A stretch of DNA of 6,078 nt from Clostridiaceae bacterium (lineage in GTDB: Bacteria; Bacillota; Clostridia; Oscillospirales; Acutalibacteraceae). The translations under genes and the position numbers were made by a program. The stretch's first letter is position 1, and each line of letters starts with the position of its first letter. Where the stretch lies: positions 1 through 6,078 of the forward strand of contig CAJGCX010000106.1 of assembly GCA_904501895.1 (NCBI GenBank), given 5' to 3'. This document shows, piece by piece, positions 5,980 through 6,078 of this stretch. The notes under the pieces were generated by a model. It was not told the origin of the DNA. It searched no databases and saw only the letters and a list, made by a program, of their open reading frames with translations.

Positions 5980-6004
5980 TAGTCAGATTACATATTAACT
6001 ATCT

Positions 6005-6054
6005 CTCCCTCCGTCAAAATCAAAGATTTTGCCACCTCCCTCGTCAGAGGGAGG
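6005..6054. repeat. Palindromic multi-hairpin intergenic repeat, element 2
   Basis: It contains CAAAATC-AAA-GATTTTG (6015-6031) and an 8-bp perfect hairpin CCTCCCTC-GTCA-GAGGGAGG (6035-6054). The motif CTCCCTC followed by GTCA occurs twice (6005-6016 and 6036-6046), and a close variant, CTCCCCTTGTCA, begins element 1 (5878-5889), which ties the two elements into one family. The right arm GAGGGAG (6047-6053) can pair with either left copy. A further 5-bp hairpin GGCGT-AAAC-ACGCC (6053-6066) overlaps its right edge. The remaining bases to 6078 show nothing I can name. Confidence 0.6.
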
Positions 6055-6078
6055 CGTAAACACGCCATTCAAAGAGAG

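Noticed and set aside
5749..5982. Open frame of 77 codons on the plus strand at the right end
   Set aside because: It runs through the lipoprotein promoter and across the hairpin repeat, has no convincing SD, and its product changes from AT-rich to GC-rich composition with no domain.
6035..6054. Intrinsic terminator on either strand
   Set aside because: The 8-bp hairpin is strong, but no U-run follows on either strand.
5878..6066. CRISPR array
   Set aside because: The hairpins differ in sequence and size, and there are no equal-length repeats with unique spacers.

Overview
The window looks like chromosomal DNA of a low-GC, Gram-positive member of the Clostridia, probably an Oscillospiraceae/Ruminococcus-type gut bacterium. 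The reasons are AT-rich genes with clean SD sequences, sigma-A type promoters with 17-nt spacers, a zinc-type L33 gene, a lipoprotein with a Gram-positive style signal, and GC-rich intergenic hairpin repeats of a kind I associate with such genomes. The genus is an inference. Every gene I can support lies on the minus strand, so transcription runs from right to left.

Layout, in transcription order. The right end (about 5841-6066) is non-coding. It holds two imperfect palindromic repeat elements built from many short hairpins. An AT-rich promoter region (5729-5840) then drives a secreted lipoprotein of unknown function (4805-5728), which ends at an intrinsic terminator (4764-4793). One base further on begins a strong promoter (4734-4762) for a tight four-gene operon: a LicD-family phosphotransferase (3932-4696), a two-domain protein made of a degenerate SDR/epimerase-like domain and a second LicD domain (1947-3917), a D-2-hydroxyacid dehydrogenase family protein (915-1943), and an IspD/TarI-like cytidylyltransferase (241-900). 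Gaps inside the operon are 3 to 14 nt. Only 10 nt after the last stop codon is the -35 box of a promoter for rpmG (ribosomal protein L33), whose first 31 codons reach the left edge. In related genomes rpmG usually starts the secE-nusG region. A nested hairpin followed by a U-rich run overlaps this rpmG promoter and may terminate the upstream operon.

How the genes may work together. A nucleotidyltransferase of the IspD fold makes CDP-activated small molecules, and LicD-fold enzymes transfer the phosphorylated group from a CDP donor to a glycan. The operon therefore reads as a small module for making a CDP-linked precursor and adding phospho-substituents to a surface polysaccharide or other cell-envelope glycan. 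It resembles in outline the human ISPD / fukutin / FKRP ribitol-phosphate pathway. The donor is not identifiable from sequence. The cytidylyltransferase lacks several residues typical of true IspD, and no choline genes (licA/B/C type) are visible, so neither MEP nor choline should be assumed. The most unusual points are the pseudo-SDR/LicD fusion, the altered cytidylyltransferase active site, the promoter embedded in a terminator-like structure before rpmG, and the multi-hairpin repeats with GAA triloops.
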